DNA of 64,000 bases from Cricetomys ansorgei. Taxonomy: Eukaryota; Chordata; Mammalia; Rodentia; Nesomyidae. Made by a program: the position numbers and the translations under genes. The notes under the pieces are model-generated. The model was not told where the DNA came from. It saw only the letters and a list, made by a program, of their open reading frames with translations, and made no database searches. The stretch covers positions 5,846,001 through 5,910,000 of the forward strand of contig JAMJFZ010000597.1 in assembly GCA_026225945.1 (NCBI GenBank), written 5' to 3'. Each line of letters begins with the position of its first letter. Position 1 is the stretch's first letter. Below, piece by piece: positions 12,226 to 23,200 of this stretch.

Positions 12226-12294
12226 GTGGACACCCAGCCTGAAGAGAGTGACATGAACAAGAGGCGGCGGCAGGGCTTCAACAACCTGGAAGAG
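12226..12294 (+). CDS. Mical2: MICAL2 coding exon: second half of the nuclear localisation signal
   Basis: Encodes 23 residues, VDTQPEESDMNKRRRQGFNN then LEE, with phase 0 at both ends. NKRRRQ combines with PRKRTPR of the previous exon, across an acidic spacer, to form the bipartite basic signal. Because this exon is a multiple of three and in phase, skipping it would remove half the signal without shifting the frame. The acceptor is ATTGCAG ending at 12225 and the donor is GTACGT at 12295. Confidence 0.94.
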
Positions 12295-12566
12295 GTACGT
12301 GCGCAGCTCGGTTTGTACAAAGGCCCACGTCCTGAGTTCCGGTGGCTTTGGCTATGTTCGGCTATGTCGCTAGCCCCTCCCCCCTTTTTCTCATGAACTT
12401 CTGGGATCCAGGCTCAGTTTGATAAAACAGGCAGGGTTCTGATCCTCATTTTGCTGCCTCTTAGCTGTGTAACCTCCTTGGGGTGAGGGCCATGGCTGTC
12501 ACATGTGCCAACACATCCAAAACGTTTGAAACTTTGGAGGGCTTTTAGATTAATAAGATGCTCTAT

Positions 12567-12758
12567 GGGCTGGAGCTATGGCTCAGCAGCTAAGAGCACT
12601 TGCTGCTCTTACAGAGGACCTGGGTTCAATTCCCAGTACCTACTTGGCAGCTCATAGCTGTCTGTAACTCCAATTCCAGGGAATCCAATACCCTTACAAA
12701 GACATACATGCAGGAAAAACACCAATGCACATAAAATAAAAATAAATAAAAATTTTAA
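12567..12758 (+). repeat. B2-family SINE
   Basis: Starts GGGCTGGAGCTATGGCTCAG, with GGTTCAATTCCCAGTACC as the B box and an AATAAA-rich 3' tail; full length for the family. Confidence 0.85.
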
Positions 12759-12759
12759 A

Positions 12760-12921
12760 AGGGCATTGGTGGCTCATGCCTTTAATTGCAGCACTCAGAA
12801 AGCAGAGGCAGGTGAATCTCTGCGTTTTTGGACAGCCTGCTGTACAGAGAGAGTTTCAGGACAGTCCGGGCTACACAGAGAAACCCTGTCTTCAAAAAAA
12901 AGAAAGAAAGAAAAAGAAATT
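12760..12921 (+). repeat. B1 SINE
   Basis: Starts at GGGCATTGGTGGCTCATGCC and ends with GCTACACAGAGAAACCCTGT and an A-rich AAAGAAAG tail. It is inserted directly after the B2 tail. Confidence 0.85.
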
Positions 12922-13204
12922 CATAAACAGAATAACTTTTAAAAAGAAGGTCTATATAAACACAATTAATATTGAACTACTAATTATAGTAAGCAAGGCC
13001 CACTCTCTTTGCTGCCTGTCTCTGCTTGTCTCTAAGACAAATGTTGGATGCCCATGAGTGCCACCGTCTGGTGAAAGGGGAAAATTGAAGGACGTTGTGT
13101 CAAAGTCTAGAACCTGCCTCCGAAAATATGAGCAGAGGGGGGTGGGGGGGTGAATTCTGCTTTAAAGAAACAATTTAAAGGAACGTAAGATATGCGCTTC
13201 ATCT

Positions 13205-13495
13205 TATTTGTGCACGCGTGTGCACATGTTGGAGGGTAAGGTCAGAGATCCATGCCAAGTAGCTTTCTTGTTTGCTCTCCACCTTAGTTTTGAGACACTG
13301 AAGTGATATCTTATTAATTAGGTTTGACTGACTGACCAGTGAGCCCCAGGGACCAGCTTGCCTCCACTTCCCAGTGCCAGGACTATGGACATGTGCCACT
13401 GTGCCCAGATTTTTATGTGGGTGCCGGGAGGTCTGAGTTCAGGTCTTCATGTTTGTGGGCCAGTCACTTTACCACTAAGCCATCTCCACAGCCTC
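13205..13495 (-). repeat. B4-type SINE, reverse orientation
   Basis: Plus-strand text begins with a GTGCACGCGTGTGCACATGT tract and ends with AGTCACTTTACCACTAAGCC and ATCTCCACAGCC, the reverse complement of a tRNA-like head. Confidence 0.6.
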
Positions 13496-13947
13496 CTACT
13501 TCCGTTCTCAAAGCCATCCTGATTCTGCAAAAGGAAGCATGCATATGCCAATGCAGTGTGAGTGTCAGCTTTAGCTAGCCTACTGGCTGATGTCAACAAT
13601 AACTCAGGTACATTGGGTAATTTGTAAACTATGCTGGTGCTTGATTCACAGTGCTTGTAAGAGACTTGCCTCTTCTGTGCGGTTGAAGAGGCTTTATTGC
13701 TGTATTCTGTCAAACATCATTGATTATACCTCAGACTTGTTCCACCTCCCAGCAGTGAGCTGTCAGTCAAACCAGGAGCCCGCCCTGATAAAGTGCAGCT
13801 GCCCACTGTTTATCTCATTTTCTGATTAAAAAAGAAGTCTGGAGCTCAACATCTTACAGTGTGGACATGCTCACTACCCTCATCTGAAGTGTTTCTAGAG
13901 ATTGGGTTTGGGGGGGGGCGGGGAGCAATCCCATTGAGCTGTAGTTC

Positions 13948-14104
13948 AGGGGCTGAAGAAGTGGCTGAGCAGTTAAGAGAGCTCAGTGCTCTTCCAGAGG
14001 ACCCAAGTTCAGTTCCCAGCACCCACATCAGATAGCTCTCAACTGCCTAAACCTGCAGCTCGGGAGGATCAAATGTTCTCTTCTGGCCTCCACAGGCATC
14101 TGTG

Positions 14105-14165
<61 letters not shown>

Positions 14166-14180
14166 TACACACACACACAC
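13948..14180 (+). repeat. B2/B3-type SINE with a long (TC)n(AC)n tail
   Basis: Starts GGGGCTGAAGAAGTGGCTGA and carries GGACCCAAGTTCAGTTCCCA. It ends in about 17 TC units followed by about 18 AC units at 14108-14180. Confidence 0.75.
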
Positions 14181-15705
14181 GAATGTTTAAAATGAAAGTA
14201 AAAGAGAAATGCAGATGCTGGAAGGCTGACTCAATGAATCCAATCTGGTTTTGAAGACAGAGCAGAGACTACAAGAGTATTGGTGTACGGGTGACTGCGT
14301 GCTCCATGGTACTGGCTGACTTTGATTTTGTGCAAGCAGTGTTCTCTCAGAGAGTAGCTCTCATTTTGTGTTTGTCCAGCACTTGACTGTGCATACACAA
14401 CCCCCTCCCGCAGGCTGCTCCTCTTTGGGATCTTGTTTTAAAAACAGTCTCGTCTTCCCACGCATCTCTTCCGAACGAACGCATGTTTACCATCTCAGGA
14501 ACGCTGTTGCTGTGGGGAAGGCTCATTGTCTCCCCGAGGGGGCTGAGCACCCAGTTGGCACAGAACCCCTCTCTAAGCTCTGAGGTTTGTGTGTGGGAGG
14601 AGAGCCCATGACACCGGAAAAAACATATTAGGAAATACTAGACATTTTCGGAGTTTATTAGTTAGCAGAGGAGTGCGCTGAAACTCAATTTTATAAACCA
14701 TTGTAACCACGGTCTCCATCACTCCCAAGTCTTGCCACCATCGGCATCTCAACAAGATGGGTACAAAGGGCCTTTTGCCCCTGTGCCGTGAATCCCCAGG
14801 ACTTCAGGTCCCAGGCTAGTTGCGAGAGCACATCAGACCAACAGATGGGGGATCTTTTTTATAAAATAGCTGCCAAGTGCCCTTCCGAAGTGTTACGAGT
14901 CAAGGAAGATAGAGAAATGGTCAGAGATTGGAGGAGACTCAGGAGACGAGATGACTACATGTGTGGGATCCTGGATTGAAGCCTGGAACAGAAGACGGGT
15001 GGGAATGGAAAAACTGACACAACCCAAACAGAGCCGCTGGTCCAGCTCAGCCATATGCCAGCGTCCGTTCCCTAGCTTTGATAACAGTGCCACGGTTATT
15101 CCTGAGGCTGCGTCAGAGGTGCTGGGGGAGGGGGGCTCGAGAGCAAGCCGTATTTCTTTGTACCTTCTGTGGAAATCAAAAGTTATTTCTTGAGTTATTT
15201 TTTTCTCTAAAGATTAGGGTTGTGGGTGAAGTTAAGAAGAGAGGAGAGGAGAAAAAAGTCTAAAGCCTGTGCTTACGAGAGCCCAACCTAACTTCTCCCC
15301 CCAACCCCCACACTCTCCACCTCTTCTCAGCCACGATGGTGTATTTTAGAAACTATTTTATGTAATGCTTTTCTATTAGAATTGATTTTTTTTTTTTTTT
15401 TTTGCAATAACCTCTTGAAGTAGGACACTCCTCCCATTTTGAAGATGGGACAAATCCAGAGACGTGAATCACAAGGTCCTAGGGCTGGGAGGGAAGAGTC
15501 AGAATTCAAACTCCAACTACTGGGCTCCCATGCCCAGCTATGCCCATACTTTGGACACGCGCACCGTGCTGTGAACATCAGTTACTCCCAGGGGACGTCC
15601 CCGTTGTCTGGCTCACGTTCCCTAGGTTCCCCGTTCCCTAGGCTCACGGAGGGCCCTAGGTCCTGACGAGGCCTGGATCCCAAGGTGCCATTTTCATCTT
15701 TGCAG

Positions 15706-15849
15706 CTCTCAGGCTTCTCCAGCCGTAGCTTGGGCTCCAATCAAGAGTGCGCTAAAGAAGGCGGCAATCAGAACAAAGTCAAGTCCATGGCCAATCAGCT
15801 GCAAGCCAAGTTTGAGGAGAATGCACGGAACCCTTCCACCCTGAAACAG
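15706..15849 (+). CDS. Mical2: MICAL2 coding exon: linker, Ser/Lys-rich
   Basis: Encodes 48 residues, [40 protein letters not shown] and RNPSTLKQ, with phase 0 at both ends. The [12 protein letters not shown] and [16 protein letters not shown] stretches are conserved MICAL2 linker sequence; the latter is a predicted helix. The acceptor is TTTGCAG ending at 15705 and the donor is GTAAGG at 15850. The 1271 bp intron after it carries no clear repeat. Confidence 0.94.
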
Positions 15850-17120
15850 GTAAGGCTATGGGCATGGCCACTGGACCTAACTCGCTGGCTAGACATAGGC
15901 TGAAGTTTGACAGCTGGGTCTGACCAAAAAAAAAAGACTTTAGCTTCCTGGTTATGAGGCCACATAGCAGCTTGTTCCTACCTTGGAGGCCATACTGTCC
16001 TGTTACACCATTTAGCGCCCGCATACCAAATACTGGAGTGATGGCGCTCCAGTCAAACCTATTTACACAGACAGGCCTCTGCATTAGGCCTGCGAGCCAC
16101 AGTTTGCTGGTGCTCATCTTGCAGAGATTAAATCCATTTCCTAATTTGGTTTTCACTCAAACCATGACTTGGTCTGTAGCCAGTGTGAGATGAGACGAGT
16201 CAGGTTAAGAGGCTGTGTGGGAGATCACTGCCCAAGTCCACGGTGCGATGGGGCATCCCGACCAGACGCTGACGCAGTGCTCCCTGGTGCCTCTCCTCTC
16301 CCCTTGCCCTGGCAGGCCCTGGAGGGTTGCTGTGTCTGACCAGGGAAGACTGACTGCTGTGGCTTGGGCTGCAGAACCCTCTCTGATTGTTCCCTCAGGG
16401 TCTGTGCCCAGGGCTTGCTTAGCTCCCATCATGGGCCTTTGGGTGCATATTGTCATATTATCATGTCTTGTAATTTTATAAAGGAGGACACTTTACCATG
16501 ACAGAATTGGGCTCATTCTAGGGGGGACAGTCTCCTTACTGCTTAATTTTAGAGACAGACATAAATGGCTCCTTAATCCTGGGGTTAGCCGTACCTCTCC
16601 TGAAGAAGAAACCTTCCCCAGGAAATGGCTCTGTTACAAAAGGGCACTTTTCTTGAGTCTTGTTATTGTCTAAGCATAGTTTTAACGGTCCTTTCTGGAG
16701 GCTTCCTACAAGTCCCTGTGTAGGGAGGGCTCCGTCCACATAGCCTGGACATTCCTGTCCTGGAGTGAGCAAGAAGCTCTCTGTTTCCAGGAGGACTGTG
16801 CTGGCCACCCTAGCCTGGTGTAGGCTGGCACTTATGGCCCAGAGCCCTGTGTTTGAGCCAAAAGTAAGGCCTGTGGGATTCACACGTTGTCCCAGAGCAG
16901 GGGACTACAAGACTTGTCCATCCACAGGCTTGTAGAACCAGGGATCCAGTTTCCCGGCTGGACTGGGCTTGTAGGAACCTAGCCAGCCCATCTCTGCTCC
17001 TCCATACTGCATCTCCTACTCCTTGTTTTTCCACTCCTCCCTCCACACACGAGTCTCACTCTCCCTTTCTTTCCTGTCTCCTGGGGCTACTTCTGTGTGG
17101 ATTTGCCTTTCTCCTCCCAG

Positions 17121-17246
17121 GACTGCCACCATGTCTCGGGCACAGGTAAGCCCGTCCTGTGCTCTGCTTCTTGCCCTCCTGCTACCTATCGCTGCCCCAA
17201 GGTGGAAGAGTCCACCCCCAGGCTTCCACCTCCTCTGAAAAGGCAG
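17121..17246 (+). CDS. Mical2: MICAL2 coding exon: Cys/Pro-rich linker
   Basis: Encodes 42 residues, [40 protein letters not shown] and RQ, with phase 0 at both ends. It is matched to MICAL2 by [11 protein letters not shown] and [13 protein letters not shown]. An internal GTAAGC at 17146 looks like a donor as good as the one at 17247 (GTAGGG); using it would leave a 25-base exon and shift the frame. The acceptor is CTCCCAG ending at 17120. The following intron (1002 bp) has no recognisable repeat. Confidence 0.9.
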
Positions 17247-18248
17247 GTAGGGCTCTTTTCAGTGGATCCTATTTTGGTAAAACCAGAGGGAGGGAACTTT
17301 GAGCCAAGGGGTGGGATCCATGGTTCCCTCCAGCCCCCATATATGGCTAAATGTAGAATCCCTGTGCATGCAGACACAGTTCAAGGTCACTATCCTAATG
17401 GATAAAAGCAACCACATAGGCAGCACCTGAAGTAGATGCCACTGGTCCCTCAGCCCATCACAGGTGTCACCCAGCTAACCATGTGTACCCTTGATGCTGT
17501 TGCTTGGGGGAAAAGTAAATAACTCCATGTGGGCACTTCAGGGAATTCCCCTGCTGTACTTTAATACAGAAGGGCTCATGAATAAGATGATTTCCAAGTT
17601 ATTGAAAAAGTGATACTAGAAAGGGTTGAGGGTGGCTTGTGGCTATACCTACAAAGGCATGATAAAGGCCTTTCCAGATGTCTGAGAAGCCACAGCCTGC
17701 ACAGAGAGACTGTGGCTAATCCCATCTCTGGCTTCAGAATCTAGACAAAGTCAGGATGAATGCCTGTAAAATCTAGGGTCATCTGGCCAGCACTGGGTGC
17801 TGTGTGTTGCTCTGGGTACCAGAGGTGGATAGCAGTAGGTGCAAGTCTGATGCAGCAACTGTGAATCTATGCAGACAATCTTGTGAGGTGTTTAAGGATA
17901 CCTGTGTCTCATGCACACTCAGATCAATCACAGCCTCTAACGGATGGATCATACCTTCCTTAAAGTTTTCTAGGCAATCTCAGAATACAGATATGCATGG
18001 GAACCAGAGCTATAGAGGTCTGATTGGGAGGGGGGGGTTCAGGTGAGGCCCCGGACTAACTACTGTTGATCAGGTGCTGGGGATAGACACCAATCCGGGT
18101 GCAGAAGCTCAGCCTCCGCTCAGGCTAGTCACTGAGCTTTCTCAAGGTGGCACCTGCTGCTGTGCCATTGTATCTCTGGTCCTCTGGGGGTTCCTCATGG
18201 AGGTGGGGTCTATAAAGGGAAGGAAGGTGACATCCCCCTCTCTCCCAG

Positions 18249-18467
18249 TTCTCCTCTGTGGTGGCGACAGGACAGGTGCTCAGAGAACTCAATCAAGTAC
18301 CTGCTAGTGGCGAGTGCCCAAGCAGACCCTGGAGAGCCAGGGCCAAGTCAGACCTGCAACTGGGTGGGGCTGAAAATCTCGCCACCCTGCCTCCCACCTG
18401 CCAAGGGGCACTGGCTTTGTCGGGGGTGTTGCGGCGCCTACAACAAGTAGAAGAAAAGGTTCTGCAG
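18249..18467 (+). CDS. Mical2: MICAL2 coding exon: linker
   Basis: Encodes 73 residues starting [20 protein letters not shown] and ending [17 protein letters not shown], with phase 0 at both ends. [20 protein letters not shown] is a conserved MICAL2 stretch and the last 17 residues look helical. No separate domain is known here; it is probably flexible linker between CH and LIM. The acceptor is CTCCCAG ending at 18248 and the donor is GTGACC at 18468, which is weaker than consensus. The next intron is only 187 bp. Confidence 0.94.
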
Positions 18468-18654
18468 GTGACCACCCTCTCTGCCCACCTGTGTCCATGT
18501 CTGTCTTGTTTGCTCTTCCCCTACCGAGGCGGGCCCCTTTTCCTCTGGTCCCCTCCCCGTCTTCTGTCTGCTGTGTGTGAGGAGACAAGCCTGGCTGACT
18601 CCTCTCCCTCATGGCCACTGTCACTGTCTTTCTCCTTTCTCACCTTGACTGCAG

Positions 18655-18756
18655 AAGAGGGCCCAGAACTTGGCTAACAGGGAATTTCACAAAAAGAACA
18701 TTAAAGAGAAGGCAGCTCACCTGGCCTCCATGTTTGGACACGGGGATTTCCCACAG
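18655..18756 (+). CDS. Mical2: MICAL2 coding exon: basic helical linker
   Basis: Encodes 34 residues, [20 protein letters not shown] then [14 protein letters not shown], with phase 0 at both ends. Together with the end of the previous exon ([13 protein letters not shown]) it would make a continuous charged helix, possibly a short coiled coil. The acceptor is ACTGCAG ending at 18654 and the donor is GTAAAC at 18757. The following 1.4 kb intron contains a B1 at 19038-19190. Confidence 0.95.
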
Positions 18757-19037
18757 GTAAACCATGGGCTTTCCGAGTCTTCTGGAACCAGGGCTGGATG
18801 TTCTAGCCAGGTAGCCATGAGCCCTCAGAAGCTCAGTTCCCTTCTTCCTTTTCTATAGTACAAGAAGCGATTTGCTTTTTTACACCGTTGGTAAATTTGA
18901 ACTTGCATCTAAGAGACCAAGTGAATTGTTTTGGGATAGTAGACACATTATGACAGATAGAACTGGAGGTAGGAAAATAAGCCCAAGTCAAAAGAAACCG
19001 TTACCCAGCAAAAACATGGACTTTTAAGACCCTAGTC

Positions 19038-19190
19038 AGGCTAAGTATGGTGGTATATGCCTTTAATTTCAACAATCATAAGGCAGAGGCAGATGAATCC
19101 CTGTGAGCTTGAAGCCAGCCTGGTCTACATAATGAGTTCCAGGCCAGCCAGGGCTACACAGTGAAACTCTGAGTCAAAACAAAATTAACA
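19038..19190 (+). repeat. B1 SINE
   Basis: Runs from GGCTAAGTATGGTGGTATAT through AGCCAGCCTGGTCTACATAA to an A-rich tail after GCTACACAGTGAAACTCTG; full length. Confidence 0.88.
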
Positions 19191-20175
19191 TTAAATAAAA
19201 CAAAATGACCCTAATCAAGGTGTCCAGTCTTTTGACTTTGGGAAATGATGCTGTCGTCCACAAATGTGCTTGCTCACATTTATACTTATCCTGGGATGCA
19301 TGTGGCCTTGGATACGTGTATACTTAGTTTCTAAGCAGACTTTGAGCTTCCTGAGAATCACTGCAAAAACAGAGCGCTGCTCAGTTGCAAGGCTCCAGGT
19401 TCCTTAAAGGTGAAAGCAAGCCATTGCTTTTGCTGTTGCAGCCTGTCCCCCCAGTCAGGAGGCATTGCCAAAGCTATGCCTTTAACCTCAGCTCTGTCTC
19501 TTGAGGCGTGGGAAGTACAGCTTCCTCCAGGCCACCTACTTACTTAGAAACTGGCAGAAAAGGAAGAGTCGGTGTTCACGGAGCAGGGACTGTGAGGGTA
19601 ATACTGAAGCCCTGGAGGAGGGGGTGGGGTATACTTGTGAAATCCTCCTCCCTCAGCAAGCTGTCTTAGAATACATCTTAGCCACCTTCACTCTGCATCC
19701 TCCTGTGTCTCCAGCTGTAGGTAGAGGCGTGCGCAGATGGGGGATGTTCTGCATTGAGTTCATCGTCAGGGTTCTAGCAGCATCCAGGAGGCCAGCACAA
19801 GTGTGTGCCTACTGCTGCGGAAGCCCCAGCTGTGGCAGTCTGCCCTGGTTGGCACAGGCTTCTCCCCTCCTAAGCTTGCAGCTGTTCCCTCATACCAAAC
19901 TCCCCTGTGAGGGCTTCTCATAAGTACTGCAGTCTGGGGCAGCTCTAGGCAGGAGCAGAATGCGTCTCCTTGGGGTGCTTGAGGGAGCTGGAACTGTAGC
20001 CGAATGCAGTGTAGCCATGAGCCACATAATCCCACTTGGCTCCAAAGGCATGCTTCCGAGTCATCCTGAGACATGGGCCTCAGCGTCTGCTCCTCCGTGG
20101 GCATGTCAAAGGCGTAATCACTGCACCTGCCACAACTGTAATCCTTCTTCCTTTCTCTGTCTCTGTTCCATGCAG

Positions 20176-20289
20176 GATAAACTCCTGTCTAAACGTCTGC
20201 CTCCATCTCCTCCCTCTTGCCCTCCATCTCCTGATCCAGCTGCTGCTTCCTCTCCACCGGCTGCCGACTCTGTTTCTCCTGCCAGAAAG
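20176..20289 (+). CDS. Mical2: MICAL2 coding exon: Pro/Ser-rich linker
   Basis: Encodes 38 residues, DKLLSKRLPPSPPSCPPSPD then PAAASSPPAADSVSPARK, with phase 0 at both ends. It is a disordered proline-rich segment, possibly an SH3 ligand region. The acceptor is CATGCAG ending at 20175 and the donor is GTAGTC at 20290 (off consensus at +4 and +5). From memory, the human protein has a further roughly 20-residue insert after this point; I found no matching exon in the next intron. Confidence 0.94.
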
Positions 20290-23200
20290 GTAGTCACCCT
20301 GAATCATCGCTTCCCTGAGCCCCTGCGTGTTCTGAGATGTTCTCGGGCTCCATTTGGCTGGCCCAGACAAACATCTGGAGCTAGGCTTGGCTGGGATGAA
20401 AGTTTGTTAGATATTGTACAACAGCCCTAGATCTAGTTTGGTTTTCGTGTTAGTGCGTACAGATAGTAGAACGGCTCTAGCAAAAGAGCAATGCGCCGCC
20501 AGCATACAGAAAGCGTTCATCAGGAATCCAGATGCCAAACCCCGCCCGGATACTGAGAAGATCAAGGGGAAGCTTTGGACCCCTTCCTACAATTTGGACA
20601 GAAACGCCACCCCATCACAGGAATGGTCACACATTTAATATGTGGATGCGCTGCTATTTGGCCTGCCTGACCTAAGCAAATGGCAATTTCACGCAGTAAA
20701 CCTTACAGTAGTATTCATGAGTTTTGCAAGGTTGTAGGAACAGAAGAAGCCTGGGGAGGGTTCAGAGTCAGAGATAGGAGACCTGCGTGGAAGGCTCCAC
20801 CGCAATGTTTTTTAGACAGAGGCTCAAGGCTAGGGTGTGGCAGGAAATGGTATGTGTGAGAGTGGGCAGACAGGACTAGGACTGACATGAAATAAGAGGA
20901 CAGACTGTGATGTCACCAGGCTTTGGGATGACCGTGTACAAAGACTGCAGAGAATGAAGATGGCACACAGCACTGTCAATGTGTTAAGGGGTTTCGTCCT
21001 CTGCACTGGGCTATAATGAGCTCCCTCCTGAAAGATATACCCTATGTTCTTGAAGGATGATTTGAGGGTAGCTTGATGATTTGGAGGGTATCCTCCAAGG
21101 GTAGCTTGGAAGGAGAGAGTCAGGGAGCTAGCTGTGATTTAGTGGATAGTGACATGTTCTGTGAACAAGCATTAGTTTGGATCTGGGGCACATTTTTAAC
21201 CTCTGGGATTAGTGAGTCCCCAGCTAGGCTATGTCTGCTGAACTCACAATGTTGGCCTGGCTCCTACCAAGGTCAGCGTGCAGGACTGAATGTCCCCTGT
21301 GGGAAGGACTCCTGGTTTGCTTCTGTGTTGTTGAGCTGTTGCACATCCAGTTTTGTGATATTAGCAAAAAGTTCCAAGTTGCCCCTTGTTTTAACTGGGA
21401 GTTCTGTTCCCATTGACACATAACTAGCATCTATTGGGAGAAGCATATAGAAAGAATCCCCCAAAAAAGATGAAATCCTATTATCTAGCCCCCTCCCAGG
21501 TTCTCCACATGGGCATGAAGCTCCCCCCAAGGCTGGGAAGAGATGACACAAACACTTCTGATTTCTACTGTTGCTGAAAACAGTCAGTTAAGATATCAAC
21601 ACAGCTGCATGCTGATCGGGGTCAGCCCATGGGTCAGCTGTTGGCCTTCAAGTCCCCTGGCCTATCTGGGCCTCCATTCTTCCCGCACCCCCAGTGTGAA
21701 GGGGGTCCTGGCTCACATCATGGTGGGCTCTAAGAGTGGAGACAGGCATTTTTGTCACCAACATCAGCAAGGTCTCAGGATAGACCTTCCATCACGGCGC
21801 TACTTACTGCCATGGGAAGCATCACTCCAACCCTTGATTTTGGCAGGATGATGGGGGTGGGGTGGGAGTAAGGGCACTGGGCACAGGCCAGACTGTGGCT
21901 CCAGTGGTCAGCCAGAGCCACCTGGCTAGCCCCTCTCCCACTGTCTGGGCCCTTCAGAGCAGAGCTTGCCAAAGTCCTCCCTCTCTTTGTCCGTGATTTC
22001 TTCTACCCTCAAGAAGTTCTCCCGGTCATCTAAGTAATAGCAGGAGGCAGGACCTGGGTCTCACAGACACTTGTCCAGTTAAGCTTACCCCTCTCACACT
22101 ATCATGGAGCCCCTTCTAAGGCCTTTCTCATCAGACTCTCTGGCTGTTTTTAAACCAAGGTCTCTCACTAATCTTGTTAGAGAACCTTCATTCAACAAGT
22201 ATTTGTTAAACCCAGTTTGGATACTTCAGGCTTTTGGTATATGCACCAATGAATCAGAGTTACGTCCCTGCTCTAGGGAGGCTTGTGGATAAGTAGGAGT
22301 AAACACCAATGTGATATTGATATTATTAATGTGGTACATAAGTAAGTCATCGTATGTGTCCCAAGATAAGAGGACAACTGCTATGGGGGGAGATTTAGAG
22401 CGGTAGCAGGAGCTTAGGGTGCTGGAGGTAAGGAGCAATACAAAGTGGAATGAGCAAGAAGGGCTGTCCTGTGGCTGTGAGAACTGAGCAGGGGCAGAGT
22501 CAGAAAAGAACACAAACGTTCAAAGAGAGTGCTGGGGTCCACAGCTTTCAATTAACTGAACCAGATGGATGGAGCCCTGTCAGAGGTTCTAGCCCACAAG
22601 TTGTGTCCCTGGGAAGCCCCATACTCCTGGTCAGGCTGAATGAGATTGAGAGGCCCTGCCTCTGAAGCTTTGTTCCTTGTTTCTGTGGGCTTGATACTCT
22701 GCCTTTCCATCTCCCAGGCCGACCTCAGTCATGAGATGGTTGTATAATTAGGGTGTTTTACCAGCTTCTAGCTTGTTAATCACAGGTCAATGTGCCTTTC
22801 AAATATGACTGGGGATCCTCTGGGAGCTCTTAGAAGGAGCCGCCCTGGCCTGGTGGGTAAGTGATTGAATCTCTCTGTGCTTTAGTTTCCCTCAGTACCC
22901 ACACTCAAAGGCCCCTGTGGATCTCACTATGAATCCATGGTAGGCAGTTGTGAGAGTTCATTTGTAAGCGTCTTAGATAGGATCATGCCAGCCTTGACCC
23001 TACCCAGCCTTTCCCTCCCTCCCAACTCCCCATCCTTAATTCAACACCAGGCTTGGCATGTGGCTAGTCTAGTATCATCCTGGCCTCCCCTGAGGACAGA
23101 CCTGGCTGCCCATACACTGGATGCTGACTTTTTGATAGCCAGTGTCATTCCATCCTGATGGACTCAGGGCATCTCTCTCTAGAAGAAAACCTGGAGCTGG

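Larger units (their letters stand above)
12295..15705 (+). other. Mical2: Intron, 3.4 kb
   Basis: Repeat-rich: B2 at 12567-12758, B1 at 12760-12921, a reverse B4 at about 13205-13495, a B2-like element with a TC/AC tail at 13948-14180, and a poly-T run at 15386-15402. The remainder has no recognisable feature. Near 15610-15648 there is a small direct repeat of CGTTCCCTAGG. Confidence 0.7.

Noticed and set aside
12567..12921. Head-to-tail pair of SINEs considered as a composite mobile element
   Set aside because: It is an ordinary B1 inserted next to a B2 A-rich tail, a common target; there is no sign of joint mobilisation.
15610..15648. Short direct repeat of CGTTCCCTAGG flanked by GGCTCACG-like ends
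   Set aside because: Only two copies, without any known site or context; too small to interpret.
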